Assembly (NCBI GenBank): GCA_007570785.1
Contig: ML664157.1
Coordinates: 6,841,993 to 6,905,992 of the forward strand
Length of the DNA stretch: 64,000 nt
Origin: Antilocapra americana
Lineage: Eukaryota; Chordata; Mammalia; Artiodactyla; Antilocapridae
Direction of reading: 5' to 3'
Numbering within the stretch: position 1 is the first letter of the stretch; each line of letters starts with the position of its first letter. Shown here one piece after another: positions 8,910-20,608 of the stretch. A program made the position numbers and the translations under genes. Below the pieces are notes generated by a model. That model was not told the origin of the DNA, did no database searches, and saw nothing but the letters and a program-made list of their open reading frames with translations.

Positions 8910-11900
8910 TATTTGTGCTGAGGTGATACTCCTGTCTAAAAGAACAACATTGTCTTTCTTTTCTAGCACAGAGTGATGCATTCAAATATGCAGACCTAAT
9001 TAGTTTCCTATATATTCATGCCATCTTGAAAAGACAGACTATGGTGTAACCATGATTCTATTATGTATTGGTACGTCTGTAGACCAAGATATAATTTTTT
9101 AAAAATAAGTTTATTTCTTTCAAGGTTTACAAATAACAAAGGTGCACCTTGTATTTAAAATTGCCATTATAGATGAGAGCGTGCATGCACAGTCATTTTT
9201 GTTTGAGTAATATTTTTAATGTAATAGATTTTAAGATGTGGTGAGGGAGGGATCTGACAGAGATGAATGTGCCAAGCAAAACCACAACTGTGTATCTTTT
9301 AAAGCACATCATGGCTTTAAGTACCATGTTGTTAAGGATTCTCATGAAGTGCCATAGACTGTACATCAAATTAGAGTATTATTTCTTCAGTGTTATTGTT
9401 TTCAGAGCCACATTTTGTTGCTTATTTGCTAGTACTAATCAGTCAAAGGGCACCATTCTTTTTTTTTTTTCTTTTTTTGGAAACCAAAGCTGTCTCAGAA
9501 ATGGCCGATTTAACTTTACAGTAACAAAATAGACAGCACAACACAGACTCTCTCAATACAGATAAACTCACACATACTGGAGATTATATATAATAGATAT
9601 ATATAAAAATTATTTTAATGCATTGTAGTGTAATATTTATGCCTACTATACTGTATAACATGTTATTCAAAAGGGATATGCCATTTCTGAGACACGATAA
9701 CAAAAAAAAGTTTGAGGAAATTATTTTGCTTCTATTTATAGCTCTGTCAAAAGTCAAAAGACTCTAAATGCTTTGCAAAAATGGTTTCACGTTTGCTTAA
9801 ATGCTTCATCACAGTCACATTTAAAATAGTGACTCTAAACAAAGAAGAAAGCAGCACTGTCATCAGATGCATGATAAACCAAAATATGAAAATGGGAAAT
9901 GTTTAATTAACCTAGTCATTGGGTGGGTTAAGTACATGGGTGAATTTTATATGTGATTTGTTTTGTTTTGTTTTGTTCAGATTTACTGCTTATAGCCTTA
10001 GAAAGCCTTTTACAAATTAAAAAAAAAATAGATGTGCATTCAGTTTTTAAGAATGGATTCATCCAAAGGAATTCCTTTTTTGTGGTTTGGATGTTGCAGC
10101 TAGTAAAGGATATTTTTGCTCTGTTCAGCAGTTCTAAAAATTGCTGAAGTAGGGGCCAGGTCACTGGTAGTTCTAGTATGGAATGGGAGAAGTGAAAGTT
10201 CAGTTCTAGAACTTTCCATACTTCCAAGTTTACTGCAAGTTTTTATGCTTGAGAGAGATGCTTTCTAATATAAGACTGATGTGTTGATTTTACTGATTGT
10301 ACTGTACATCTATTAAAGCCTTAGATTATTACATTACGGGTTGGAACCCATACCAATGTAATTTCAATCGTGTTAAGAGAGTAATGGTGACTCCACATGT
10401 TATTGTAGTTAGTTACATTATAGAATATTACTTATTTTTCTTGTTAAAGTGTAGTTTTTCATTTCCTACATTTATTAGATTTCATTTTCTATTAACAATT
10501 GAATACCATTTCAGTTTATAGACTCTTGTTTTAGTAGATTTTACCGATGAACTTTTCAAAATACAAAAAAAAAATTAAAGTAGTTTTTTCCTTCATAACA
10601 TACTCAGTTTTGAATTACATGTAGTGTCATATGAATATTCGTATTGTTAACTAAATGATTTATATTTTACTGATTTAATATTAAAAGTGTAAGAATGTCA
10701 GTCATTGTTAGTTCTTGTCTAGTTTTCATTAAAAGAACAAAGATCTTTTATATGGATATCTTATAAATATATAATCATTGCTAAGTAAGAAGTTAAGTTG
10801 TTGCTATCGCAACAATCCTGGCAGACAATTGAGTAATATTTTGATGATTTATTTTGTTTGTAATTAGTTATTATAAGAAGATCTAGATCCTAGATATTAG
10901 AATAAAATTTATTTTCTACTGTATCCATTTCAAATGTTAAAGTATTGTTTAATATTTTTGAAATCCCTGAATATCAGGCCTTGTTATAAATAAGCTGCAT
11001 AATCAATAAATAGAACAAGGGACTTTTTGTTGATAATCCAAATACTCAAAGTTTACGTAATGAGAATTATAGCGTGTGTGCAAACTCTTGAGGGTTGATT
11101 ATGCTGCAATTTAGCATGTTGGAACGTCTAGAGAGAAGGTTGACTTTTTGCACTTCTGTATATAGTCAAAAGAGAGAAACCTGTATAATAGTAAGATCTT
11201 ATTTTGAATAAAAACGTCTATAATTACAAGGAGTTTTGTTAAGGCTAATAAAATGACAGACTGAGCAAAATTGCTTGCAAAAGTGGCACAGAGTTAGCAC
11301 TCCATACCCCTTCAAACATGTTGCTTTGCTTTTTTGTGGACAGCTTGTAGTTTGCCAGGATTTTTTCAGCTGGAAAGATATGCCATCCTTCCAAGATCTC
11401 ATGACTGACAAAAACTCCATTGGGCCAAATCTGCCTGAAGATCATTACCAAAAATAGCAGGTCCTTCAACCATTAAGGTGAAATCATGGATCAGATATTC
11501 CTTACATTTTTCAAAAACTACTGCATGTTTAAAACTTCAACAAAACAACAAAAAAGAGAGAGAAAGAACTATACTAAGGACATATACTATTCAAATCAGT
11601 TTCTGCCAATTTCAGTGGTTTACTGTTCACAAAAAAAAAAGAAAAAAAATCTTCAAAACAAGTATTGACTTTCACAAAATTTCAACCATAAACAGGCAAA
11701 CCAAACAGCACACCGTAGCTATAGTTGTTACGTGATTGTTTTTTAATTGCTGTAGGAGCCTGTTCTTTCAGCAGGTGAAAAAGAGAAAACACAGTTCAAT
11801 TTTCACGGTTTTAATTTTCAACTCAGAAGCACTCAAAAAAGCAAATATGATAATGGGCACTTGTTTACTGAATTAGTGTATCCAGCCTTCACTCCAGCTG

Positions 11901-12094
11901 GTTATAATGTTGCACTTATCAGCAACCCTACACTTTCATCTGCTGAAAGGACAGGTGTGCTTGGTTTTACTATTATGTAATCACAACTTACTTTCTGCTT
12001 GTAGTTGCTTAAAATTATGTATTTTGTCTTGGGCTGCAATTTGTTTTATGCTTATTTTATTATTACTGCAGTAGTTGACTTTGCTGTATGGAAA

Positions 12095-12119
12095 AATAAA
12101 GTGAAATTGCCCTAATAAA
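12095..12119 (+). terminator. MBNL1: Tandem polyadenylation signals of MBNL1
   Basis: Two canonical AATAAA hexamers lie 19 nt apart (12,095-12,100 and 12,114-12,119). They are followed by cttctctttcttaag and then a T/G-rich segment (tatatttgtgtacctg; tgttattatttttg). Cleavage is expected at about 12,130-12,145. Other AATAAA-like hexamers further up the UTR (for example near 11,209) could serve shorter isoforms. Confidence 0.8.
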
Positions 12120-12138
12120 ACTTCTCTTTCTTAAGTAT

Positions 12139-13013
12139 ATTTGTGTACCTGAGATTGAAGTGTTATTATTTTTGCGCGTTTCATGCATTCACGCGTGCCT
12201 GTCTTGACAAACAGAATGATATGGAAATTCACCATCAGGTGTTGACTGACGTCAAGTGGGGCCTTAACTTTCCTCCCCACTAGCCTCTCATGCCCAGAGG
12301 GAAAATGTGTTGCCACCCACTGCCCAGTGCTTTTGAAAACATCTCCTTCCCTCTGACACTTTAAGTGCAGTTTGATGTATTTTAGGTGCAGGAGGGGAGA
12401 ACTCTTTAAGAGGAAAAAAAGAAATTCTCTTTATCAATTCCGAAGCACAGTCTTTCTGTAAATGAAATTTTATTTGCCTGACTACCCCAGGAGACTGGCA
12501 CTGGAAATCAGGCAATCTGAGAGAATATTTCAATAATGGAATAATAATGACTTGATTCAGAGGGATAAACATTTATGCACACTCACAGCTGACACACAGG
12601 CCGTGAGATGACTCACTCTTGAATATCTGTGTGTGTGTGTTTGTGTGTGTGAAAGAGCTTTTTAAATGGTGAATTAAAAGTTCAGTTGAAGTGAGCCCTG
12701 GTCTCCCATATGGCTTTGCACTTTTCAGTTTTCACAGATAGTGAAAGCCAGTTCCAATGTGAAGACATTTGCTCATTCATTGAGGGCTACTTTGTATGAC
12801 TGTGGTACTTGGTATTTGGTCAGGGGTGGCAAATTCTCCTTTGTAGTCAATGCTTGTTTTCTAAAACTTACTGCAGCATAAATACGTGCATTACTTTATA
12901 ATTAATACAGTTCTGTTACGGGTTGAGTTTTGCATAGCATTTCTGTTCTTTTCTGTGGACTCAACTATTCAAGCTGCTCAAGAGAGTAGCTGCCCTCGGG
13001 TGACTGTCTAAAG
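12139..13013. other. Intergenic sequence immediately downstream of MBNL1
   Basis: No gene or repeat family is recognisable. A (GT)n tract lies at 12,628-12,651. The minus-strand open frame at 12,288-12,572 shows no recognisable protein. Confidence 0.7.
12628..12651. repeat. (GT)n microsatellite
   Basis: GT repeats with one interruption (gtgtgtgtgtgtttgtgtgtgtg). Confidence 0.9.
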
Positions 13014-13431
13014 CAGGGGTTCACAACCTTGTTGAATAACATCAAAACATCTAGCTCCTCTCCAATTAGTGAGAGTACTTTTGGGTATCTTTAAATTGAA
13101 AAAATACTGTAACAAAAAGCCATTGTACTATTTTTACTAATCACAATAGCATATACATGCATCTGAAAAACAGTAAGTTGAGATACTCATTCTCCAGGCA
13201 ATGCTTATTGTTCGGAAGGAATTATTACTGCAGCTACCACTAGGGTCCTCAGCTCACAGGATGGGACCCTGTCTTAGATGTCTAGTTTCTTATTTCATTA
13301 CAGACCCTAGACATTCATGGAGTTTACACTTTGCAATGACCCTGAAGTTCAGTGACAATCTAAATTTTCCTGAGGCACACCTTCGTCCAGGAAATAGCCA
13401 GTTAACATGTCAGCGAACCTGTGAACCTCTG
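13014..13431. mobile_element. Possible hAT-type DNA transposon remnant
   Basis: The left end caggggttcacaaccttg and the inverse of the right end (cgaacctgtgaacctctg) form imperfect inverted repeats of hAT type about 420 bp apart. No 8-bp target duplication is evident and I do not recognise the interior, so this is tentative. Confidence 0.35.
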
Positions 13432-13689
13432 GGACAGTCAGCAATGAGATTTTGCTGTTCTTTTACTCCATTCACTGATAAGTCTGAGGCAATCATCTTA
13501 TTATTTGAAATAGTCTACTATATGTTCTGCAGAAAAATGTTCTTATTCAAGATTTGGAAACTTAACAGAACATACCTATTTTAAGTTTTCAAAGTCTGTT
13601 GCATAACATCATGAAGAGATGCAGAAATGAGAAAACGTAGAGATTTAAACGTTGAAGGATTTGTTTTGATTTCTCTTGACCTTTCAAAA

Positions 13690-14105
13690 CAACACTGGGC
13701 CTTGTTGAAGTGACTCTACAGTGGCCCTGGGCCGTGACTGGCCACGGCTCAGCCTCCAGCACATGGTTCTCCCGTGGCTGGTCCCTGCTATGCAGCGCTG
13801 GGGGTGGGCAGTAACTCTGAAGCTCCTCTCAGATTGTGGCTGTGTGAGGCCACGCAGGGCCTCAGGTGCTCTGAACCTTACAAAAGCAAAATACAGGCCT
13901 GTGCTGGAGCTGACCTGGGCCGAGATGTGGGGAACTCGCCTTCGAAGCCCTGCAGCCAAACACCCTCAGAGTTGCCGACACTTGCCATTCTCAGCTCTTC
14001 AATCCTACCCTCAGCCTCCACCTCACCTCCACTGGGGGTGGTGTGGGTGCTGAGGTCACCAAGGTAGCCAGAGCTACTCTTCTGTGTCTCCTGAGAAAGC
14101 AGCCC
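13690..14105. other. Unassigned GC-rich, CpG-containing patch
   Basis: About 400 bp of high-GC sequence with roughly ten CpGs sits in otherwise AT-rich DNA. It has open frames on both strands (13,684-13,959 minus; 13,721-14,067 plus) that match no family I know. It could be a small CpG island, an unfamiliar repeat or an old retrocopy. Confidence 0.5.
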
Positions 14106-14599
14106 CTCGGTTCTCTTTTATTGTTGTGTGAGCTGCTTTTTTTTTTTATTTTTTTAAAATTCATGTGGTCTTTTTCTTTTGCTGATTAAATGTTAGGGAA
14201 AACATATAGCCCGCCCTTGAGTGTACTGTTTTAGGGAAAACAGCAGTGGCAGATTAGAACACAGATAAAATCTGCTACTATTAGTGACCTGTTTATGTCT
14301 TGCAGAAACAATTTACTGAAGCAAGTGTGATCAGTTTTTTTTCCTCCCTAATTGGGTTTCACGATGACAAAACGGAGACTCAACCTGAAGCTTCATTCAC
14401 AGTGGTGGGGAGCCCCTAGGCTGTTACGTACATTGGAACTGCCACTCTCAGTCACGTTGGCCCTTTGGTGGCACCTGGCTGTTGAATCTAGCAGAGCCTG
14501 ATGGTTGGGTTAAACTGCGGCGTCAGGTGGGGCTGTGTGACCCCACTTGCAATGGGCACTGTTCACTGGAGGGAGATTTCAACTACTGCAGTCACTGCT
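14106..14599. other. Unassigned intergenic sequence
   Basis: A T-rich stretch at about 14,138-14,157 is followed by mixed-composition sequence. I see no recognisable gene or repeat. Confidence 0.5.
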
Positions 14600-14998
14600 G
14601 TGCCACGAGCGTAAATACATCGCCTAGGAAATAAAAAAGCATCAGTTGCAGGGCAGAGATAGAGGCGCAGACACAGAGAACAGACTTGTGGACACTGCAA
14701 GGAAGGAGAGGGTGGGATGAACTGGAGGAGGAGCATTGACGTATGTCCATTACCATGTGCAAAACATAACTAGTGGGAAGCTGCTGCAGAGCACATGGAG
14801 CCGAACTCTGTGCTCTGTGATGACCTAGAAGGGTGAGATGGTGCGGGTGGGGTGGAGGGAGGCTCAAGAGGGAGAGGAGATATATATACATATATATATA
14901 TATATGTGCTTATAACTGATCTACGGTGTTGTACGGCAGAAACCAACATAACCTTGTAAAGCAATTATCTTCTAATTAAAAATAAATGAAAAAAAAAA
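14600..14998 (+). mobile_element. L1_BT-like LINE, 5'-truncated 3' end
   Basis: The order is typical of a bovine L1 3' UTR: agacacagagaacagacttg, then gagagggtgggatgaactgg, a TA-rich stretch (14,881-14,905), then tgtaaagcaattatcttct, aattaaaaataaatg and a poly(A) run. Confidence 0.8.
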
Positions 14999-15000
14999 AG

Positions 15001-15720
15001 CAGTCCCATTCTCCATAGAAGGCTTTCAGATTTGTGTGAGTCCTCAGGCCCTCGTGCCCAGCTCATTACATCTTTTCTGGCACTAGATACACAGTTGCTA
15101 TACAGGAATTAAATACTGAAATATATCACCCCCCGCCCCCAATTATAGGTGAAAGGCAATTGCTTGGAGCAGGACAGCTGTTCCTGAGATGGCCCATACA
15201 GACAGGATCCATCCACAGGAGAGCACCATGTTCATAAGGGGTTGTAGAAGCTATTGGTCAGGTGGCTTTGAAGGTCTAGAAGTAGGGCAGCAGTTGGCAG
15301 AAGTCCATGTGTGAACTTAAATGTAGAGCAGTGCTGTGCCAAAGAACCAGAAATTTAGCCAAGCAAATCTCCAAATTCCATTCAGAAGAGCCCACAGTAC
15401 AATAGTCTAGAGGAGAGTATAAAGTCAGATGGTGAGAGTGGCCAAGCTAAGCAGAAACTAGACCCATAAGATACCATGACTTTAGGTTTAGGTTGAAGGT
15501 AGAAAGACATCTGAGGAGCTAGCAGTCTGCAGCAGAGACTGAACAAAAGAAGCCTTTGTAATGGACAACTGGAAAATTAGCAATCAAAATCAAGGCAGAG
15601 AGAAGGGCAGTTTTGACAAGCTGTGCATGGAAGAAATGGGTACTGCTCAGGGACACCATCATCACTAATGCTGGTTAAGCCACAGAAATAGATAATAACC
15701 TCCTGAAAAGATAATTTTTG
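15001..15720. other. Unassigned intergenic sequence
   Basis: No gene is recognisable. A short C-rich run (caccccccgcccccaa) lies near 15,128-15,143. The content around 15,180-15,650 resembles old interspersed repeat DNA but I cannot name the family. Confidence 0.5.
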
Positions 15721-15739
15721 TCTTATTTTTTCTTTAAGG

Positions 15740-15880
15740 TGCTCAGTTGTTTACTTATTTGGCTGTATGCGGTCTTAGTTGCAGCATGAGGGATCTAATT
15801 TCCTGACCAGGGATCAAACCTGGGGCCCTTGCCTTGGGAGCACAGAGTCTTAGTCACTGGACCACCAGGGAGGTCCCTGA
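15740..15880 (-). mobile_element. CHR-type SINE (cetartiodactyl tRNA-derived)
   Basis: On the minus strand it reads gggacctccctggtggtcca with gtgactaagactctgtgctc, ggccccaggtttgatccctg and gtcagg, followed by the 3' portion ending in caaataagtaaac. This is the CHR-2-like consensus, distinct from BovA. Confidence 0.8.
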
Positions 15881-15984
15881 AATGGTTATTTTTAAGAGAT
15901 GCATTGGAAACTTCCTTAAATTCACAAAAAACAAAGCTACTCATCAGAAACATCCCTGAAGCTCTGGGGAGGCACTGCAAGTGA

Positions 15985-16280
15985 TTAAGATCAAAGGCTC
16001 TGTAATCAGACCATCTGGATTCATGTCAACTTTTGGGCTCTTTGACCTTGGCCAATCTACACTGCCTCTCTGGGACTCAGTTTTCCCCTTCATAAAACAG
16101 AAATAGCAAGAGAATATTTACCTTTCAGGGTCTTTGAATGGTTCCAGATTGAATTATCTGGGGGAATATTTTAAAAATTATCGATGCTTCCCTCTTCCAC
16201 CATTCTGATTTAATTGTTCTGGAGGCAACTACTGGGTTAACATATAAAATTTTAGCATAGTGCCTGACATGCAGCAAGAA
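15985..16280 (+). repeat. MIR SINE
   Basis: It shows the MIR landmarks ctggattcatgtcaac, gaccttggccaatctacact, tctctgggactcagttttcc, cttcataaaacagaaat, and a tail with tagtgcctgacatgcagca. Confidence 0.75.
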
Positions 16281-16289
16281 ATCGATACA

Positions 16290-17282
16290 TGGTAACTATG
16301 ATTGCTTTTATTATTATCCATTTTTCAAATTACTTCACCTAATCTTTCATTTTCCTCCTAGTTCTTATGTTACACATCCCTTTCAAAGCAGTCGTGGAAC
16401 ATACTCTCTCTCTTTGTGTTGTCTCTAATTCTATCTTTCCCGTTCAGTAGTGAAACTTTATCTTCCTGTTCTTTGCAGCTACATCAGGTCCTGCTCATTG
16501 TTGCAAATGTAATGAACACTTCAGAAATAGAATCTAGTGCTTTTTGACTCACTCTGAACATTTTAAATTCATGATCCAGTATGATATGATCACAGACCGT
16601 ACCTAATCCATGTCAATTTGAAAGTGACTATTTAGATATAACTAACTTAACTATTCGAATTCCCCCTTTATTTAAAGTGTTCAAGATCAAGTTAGACAAT
16701 GGATGCCTTAATCATCATGAAATTTGTGCCATTAAACAATGTATTTAAAATATTTTATTATATGAATTGAAATATTTCTAATTACATTTAAGTGGCACTA
16801 CTACATTTCTTTATCATATTTCATCACAGACATATTTTAAATGCTTAAATTAACACTGTCTCAGCTTTGTAAACACACATTATAAGAATCTAGCCAGGCA
16901 CTATGCTGGGCTTGAGATGCAAGGTTGAATGGCAAGAACCTCACAGTGTAATGACTAAAACAAGATGTATGGGATCCCTAATATAGGCTGATTTAGTATT
17001 TCCTGCCTCCCACATCTGCCTCTAGTCCTTTAACTGAACCACAGCATAATTTGAATCAGATTAAATGAAAACCACCCTATCTTCTTGAATATGATATGAC
17101 TACTCTCCTCATTATCCAACTCATTTTATCCTTAAAAAGCAACCTGAGTATTGAAAAAATATGTATGAGTAGGTGTGTTCATTGCAGCAATTTTTCATAA
17201 TATGAAAAAACAAGAGCAGTCTTTCAATATTACAATAATTATTTCAATAGTTAGGAAATAACTATTACAAGCTATTACAATT
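16290..17282. other. Unassigned intergenic sequence
   Basis: AT-rich DNA without a recognisable gene or clear repeat family. Confidence 0.5.
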
Positions 17283-17592
17283 GTTGTTTTTCAGTCACTC
17301 AGTGGTGTCTTACTCTTTGTGACCCCATGGACTGCAGCATGCCAGGCGTTCCTGTCCTTCGCCATCTCCCAGAGCTTGCTCAAACTCATGTCCATTGAGT
17401 TGGTGATGCCATCCAACCATTTTGTCCTCTGTTGTCCCATTCTCCTCCTGCCCTCAATCTTTACCAGCATCAGGGTCTTTTCTAATGAGATGACTCTTCA
17501 CATCAGGTGACCAAAGTATTGGAGTTTCAGCTTCAGCTTCAGTCCTCCCAGTGAATATTCAGAGTTGATTTCCTTTAGGATTGATCTCTTTG
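17283..17592 (-). mobile_element. BovB (RTE) LINE fragment, 3' end
   Basis: On the minus strand this is the 3' terminal part of BovB, with features such as gggtcacaaagagt (here gggtcacaaagagta), the segment encoding the end of the polyprotein, and the ccagtactttgg-like motif. It is truncated at about 17,592. Frames are broken. Confidence 0.85.
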
Positions 17593-17649
17593 TGGTCTTC
17601 TTTATGTTATATATTTAAAAAGGATTTTTTAAAAAAGCATTAAGTCACA

Positions 17650-18299
17650 TCAGTTCAGTTCAGTCACTCAGTCATGTCTAACTCTTTGTGACCCTATGGA
17701 CTGCAGCACACCAGGCCTCCCTGTCCATCACCAACTCCCAGAGTTTACTCAAACTCACATCCATTGAGTCGGTGATGCCATCCTGTCATCTCATTCTCTG
17801 TAGTCCCCTTCTCCTCCTGTCTTCAATCTTTCCCAGACTCGGGGTCTTTTCAAATGAGTCAGTTCTTCACATCAGGTGGCCAAAGTACTGGAGTTTCAGC
17901 TTCAACATCAGTCCTTCCAATGAATACTCAGGATTGATTTCCTTTAGAATAGGCTGGTTGGATCTCCTTGCAGTCCAAGGGACTCTCAAGACTCTTCTCC
18001 AACACCACAGTTCAAAAGCATTGATTCTTCAGCACTCAGCTTTATTTATAGTCCAACTCTCACATCCATACATGACTACTGGAAAAACCATAGCTTTGAC
18101 TAGATGGACCTTTGTTGGCAAAGTAATGTCTCTGCTTTTTAATATGCTATCTAGGTTGGTCATAACTTTCCTTCCAAGGAGTAAGCATCTTTTCATTTCA
18201 TGGCTGCAGTCACCATCAGCAGTGATTTTGGAGCCCAAAATGTAGAGTCTGTCTCTGTTTCCCCATCTATTTGCTATGAAGTGATGGGATCATATGCCA
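17650..18299 (-). mobile_element. BovB (RTE) LINE fragment, 3' end with (ACTGA)n tail
   Basis: The + strand starts with tcagttcagttcagtcactc, the complement of the ACTGA tail of BovB. The minus strand reads the C-terminal region of the RT polyprotein (for example MVFPVVMYGCESWTI at 18,029-18,238). Only the last 650 bp remain, and the frame is interrupted. Confidence 0.9.
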
Positions 18300-19050
18300 C
18301 AGAGGAAAGTAATTTTAGTGGTAGGATTGTATGATTATTATTTTTAAATTTTCTGGGTTTTCAATTTTCCTAAGTGTCTAGCAAATGATTTTTGCTTTTC
18401 ATCTAAATTGCTTCATATGTTTTCCTTTTTTTTTTACAATAAATTCATTTATATGGTTTCTTAGATCACACTGGGTTTGCCCAATTCAAAATATTAAAAT
18501 GTCTAATAAAGTATGCTTTTATCTATCACTGTTAGTTGAAAGTTACGTAAAATATCATGGTGGATCAGTGAAATATGTATGTTGTTTTAGGGAAGACTAG
18601 TGAAAAGATATTAATAAAGCCCATATGAGTATAATCTTTGGTCTTAATTCTCTAAAATTGCAACTAGTTTTTGTGTGATGAGGTCATCCCCTATTTACAT
18701 TTTATTCATAGCACAAATTTCTATTTTAAATCAATCAATCAATTTATTTAGGTGGTCTCCTCACCTTCCTTCCCTCAGGATACTCTAAATCATCAAAATT
18801 GGTTCTTACATATTTAATATAGTTTAGTGGAAAAGACAACAAAGTGTGTGGGACATACCTTAGGAAGATTAGCTAGCAAGGTAGGTTTATTAAACAGAGA
18901 GATGAAGTGCTTTCCAAGGAGATGACATAGAAGCAGAGACATGAATAGAGTAAGACAATCTCCACTTCTTTGGAAGCATTCACTTTTCAGCCATCCATCC
19001 TGCTGGAATCTGACTCGTCCCTTCAACTAGTTCAAAATGCCACTTCTTTA
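18300..19050. other. Unassigned sequence between BovB/SINE insertions
   Basis: AT-rich, with no gene recognised. A short (ATCA)n run lies near 18,731. Confidence 0.5.
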
Positions 19051-19258
19051 TTGTTGTGGTTCAGTCACTAAGTCCTGTCCAACTCTCTCATAACCCTATA
19101 GGCTGCAGCCTGCCAAGCTCCTCTGTCCATGGCATTTTCCAGGCAAGAATACGGGAGTGGGTTGCCATTTCCTACTCCAGGGAATCTTCCCTGGGATTGA
19201 ACCTGTATCTCCTGTATTGCAGGAGAATTCTTTACCACTGAGCCATCAGGGAAGCCCA
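19051..19258 (-). mobile_element. BovA/Bov-tA SINE
   Basis: The minus strand reads gggcttccctgatggctcag at the head with A/B-box-like tRNA segments, then actcccgtattcttgcctgg and a ggacagag...gaaccac-type tail. It is a full-length copy of about 208 bp. Confidence 0.9.
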
Positions 19259-19264
19259 TTTCCT

Positions 19265-19742
19265 TTCAGTTCAGTTCAGTCACTCAGTTATATCCAACTC
19301 ATTGCAAACCCATGGACTGCAGCACGCCAGGCCTCCCTGTCCATAACCAGCTCCTAGAGTTTACTCAAACTCATGTCCATTGAGTCAGTGATGCCATCCA
19401 ACCATCTCATGCCCTGTCATCCCCTTCTCCTCCCGCCTTCAATCTTTCCCAGCATCAGGGTCTCTTCAAATGATTCAGCTCTTCACATCAGATGGCCTAA
19501 GTATTGGAGTTTCAGCTTCAACATCAGTCCTTTCAATGAACACCCAGGACTGATTTCCTTTAGGATGGACTGGTTGGATCTCCTTGCAGTCCAAGGGACT
19601 CTCAAGAGTCTTCTTCAACACCACGGTTCAAAATCATCAGTTCTTAGGTGCTCAGCTTTCTTTTTAGTGCAACTCTCATATGCATACGTGCCTACTGGAA
19701 AAACCATAGCCTTGACTAGATGGACTTTGGTTGGCAAAGCCA
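19265..19742 (-). mobile_element. BovB (RTE) LINE fragment, 3' end with (ACTGA)n tail
   Basis: It starts on the + strand with cagttcagttcagtcactca and ends near 19,742, at the position corresponding to the VHLVKAMVFPV segment. It is a third 5'-truncated BovB copy in the same orientation within 2.5 kb. Confidence 0.9.
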
Positions 19743-20365
19743 TTTCCTTTAGAAGCATCACTGTCTTTCTTTCTGACACCATGAAAGCCACATTAATTAT
19801 TTCTTGCTTTACTTGGTCAGGACTGATTGCTTTTACTTCCACTTCAGTACGTATCCCTCCTGCCATTATAGGAAGAATATCACACATTGGGATCTGCCCT
19901 AAGAAAAGTATTCTCTCATCAGGAGTAGTGGGTCTTATTCATCTAAGTGTGGCACTCTGTGCCTGGCAGTGGTATTGTATTTAGGAGGTGCTGGTTGAAT
20001 GTTTATTTGAATTTTAATTAAATGTATCTCCTATCCTCGCTGAAAATGCAGATCAGAAACCTTTTATGGAACTCTGCCTTTCAATCTATAAAAACAGTGC
20101 AACCACTGAGTATCTAGAAAGATTGATGGCTCTTCAACGTCTTCTATTGTTTGAAAAATTGAAGAAATGAGCAAGTATTTCCCAGCCCACAATTCACTCT
20201 AAACTCCTTGAAATGTACCACTACAGAGAGTGATTTAGAAAGTGTTTAATTAAAACTTTCCTCCCTCCTGGAATACAAAAATGTGATTGCTTAACTCATT
20301 ATCTATGGAGAAGAGACTATAGGAAGGAATATTCTGGTAGGGGTGGTATAACTTGTGAATATACT
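19743..20365. other. Unassigned intergenic sequence
   Basis: No gene or clear repeat recognised. Confidence 0.5.
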
Positions 20366-20374
20366 CTTATAAGG

Positions 20375-20608
20375 AGTTTTTTTTTTTTAAGTATAGTTGA
20401 TTTACAATGTTGTGCCTATCTCTGCTGTACAGCAAAGTGACTCAGTTATACCCATAGAAACACTTTTATATTGTTTTCCATTATGGTTTACCATGAGATA
20501 CTGAATATAGTTTTCTGTGCTATACAGTAGGACCTTTTCCCCTTTTTTAATCCATTCTAAATGTAATAGTTTGTCTCTACCAATCCTAAACTCCCAGTCC
20601 ACCCCCTT
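20375..20608 (-). mobile_element. L1 LINE 3'-UTR fragment
   Basis: The + strand shows a poly-T run, then gttgatttacaatgttgtg, ctctgctgtacagcaaagtg and ccattatggtttaccatgag, the complement of the 3' UTR of artiodactyl L1 elements. Confidence 0.75.

Larger units (their letters stand above)
8710..12138 (+). other. MBNL1: MBNL1 terminal exon (3' UTR)
   Basis: The exon starts after a strong acceptor (pyrimidine tract plus TTGTAG|ATCGTAC) and runs about 3.4 kb to a poly(A) site just after AATAAA at 12,095-12,100 and 12,114-12,119, with a T/GT-rich stretch following. It has no recognisable transposon, unlike the DNA downstream, which fits a conserved 3' UTR. Visible elements are two Pumilio-type TGTATATA sites (8774-8781 and 11,157-11,164), a miR-218-type seed match AAGCACA (9302-9308) and a miR-30-type seed match TGTTTAC (11,862-11,868). 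If the upstream 75-nt exon is skipped, the first bases become coding in two possible frames (see findings). The exact end is inferred from signals only. Confidence 0.88.

Noticed and set aside
8604..8981. 125-codon minus-strand open frame overlapping the start of the MBNL1 terminal exon
   Set aside because: It is antisense to the exon, matches no family I know, and its openness is probably a by-product of the sense-strand composition.
19373..19984. 203-codon + ORF (and the 185-codon ORF at 17,688-18,245)
   Set aside because: Both are antisense translations of BovB 3' ends.
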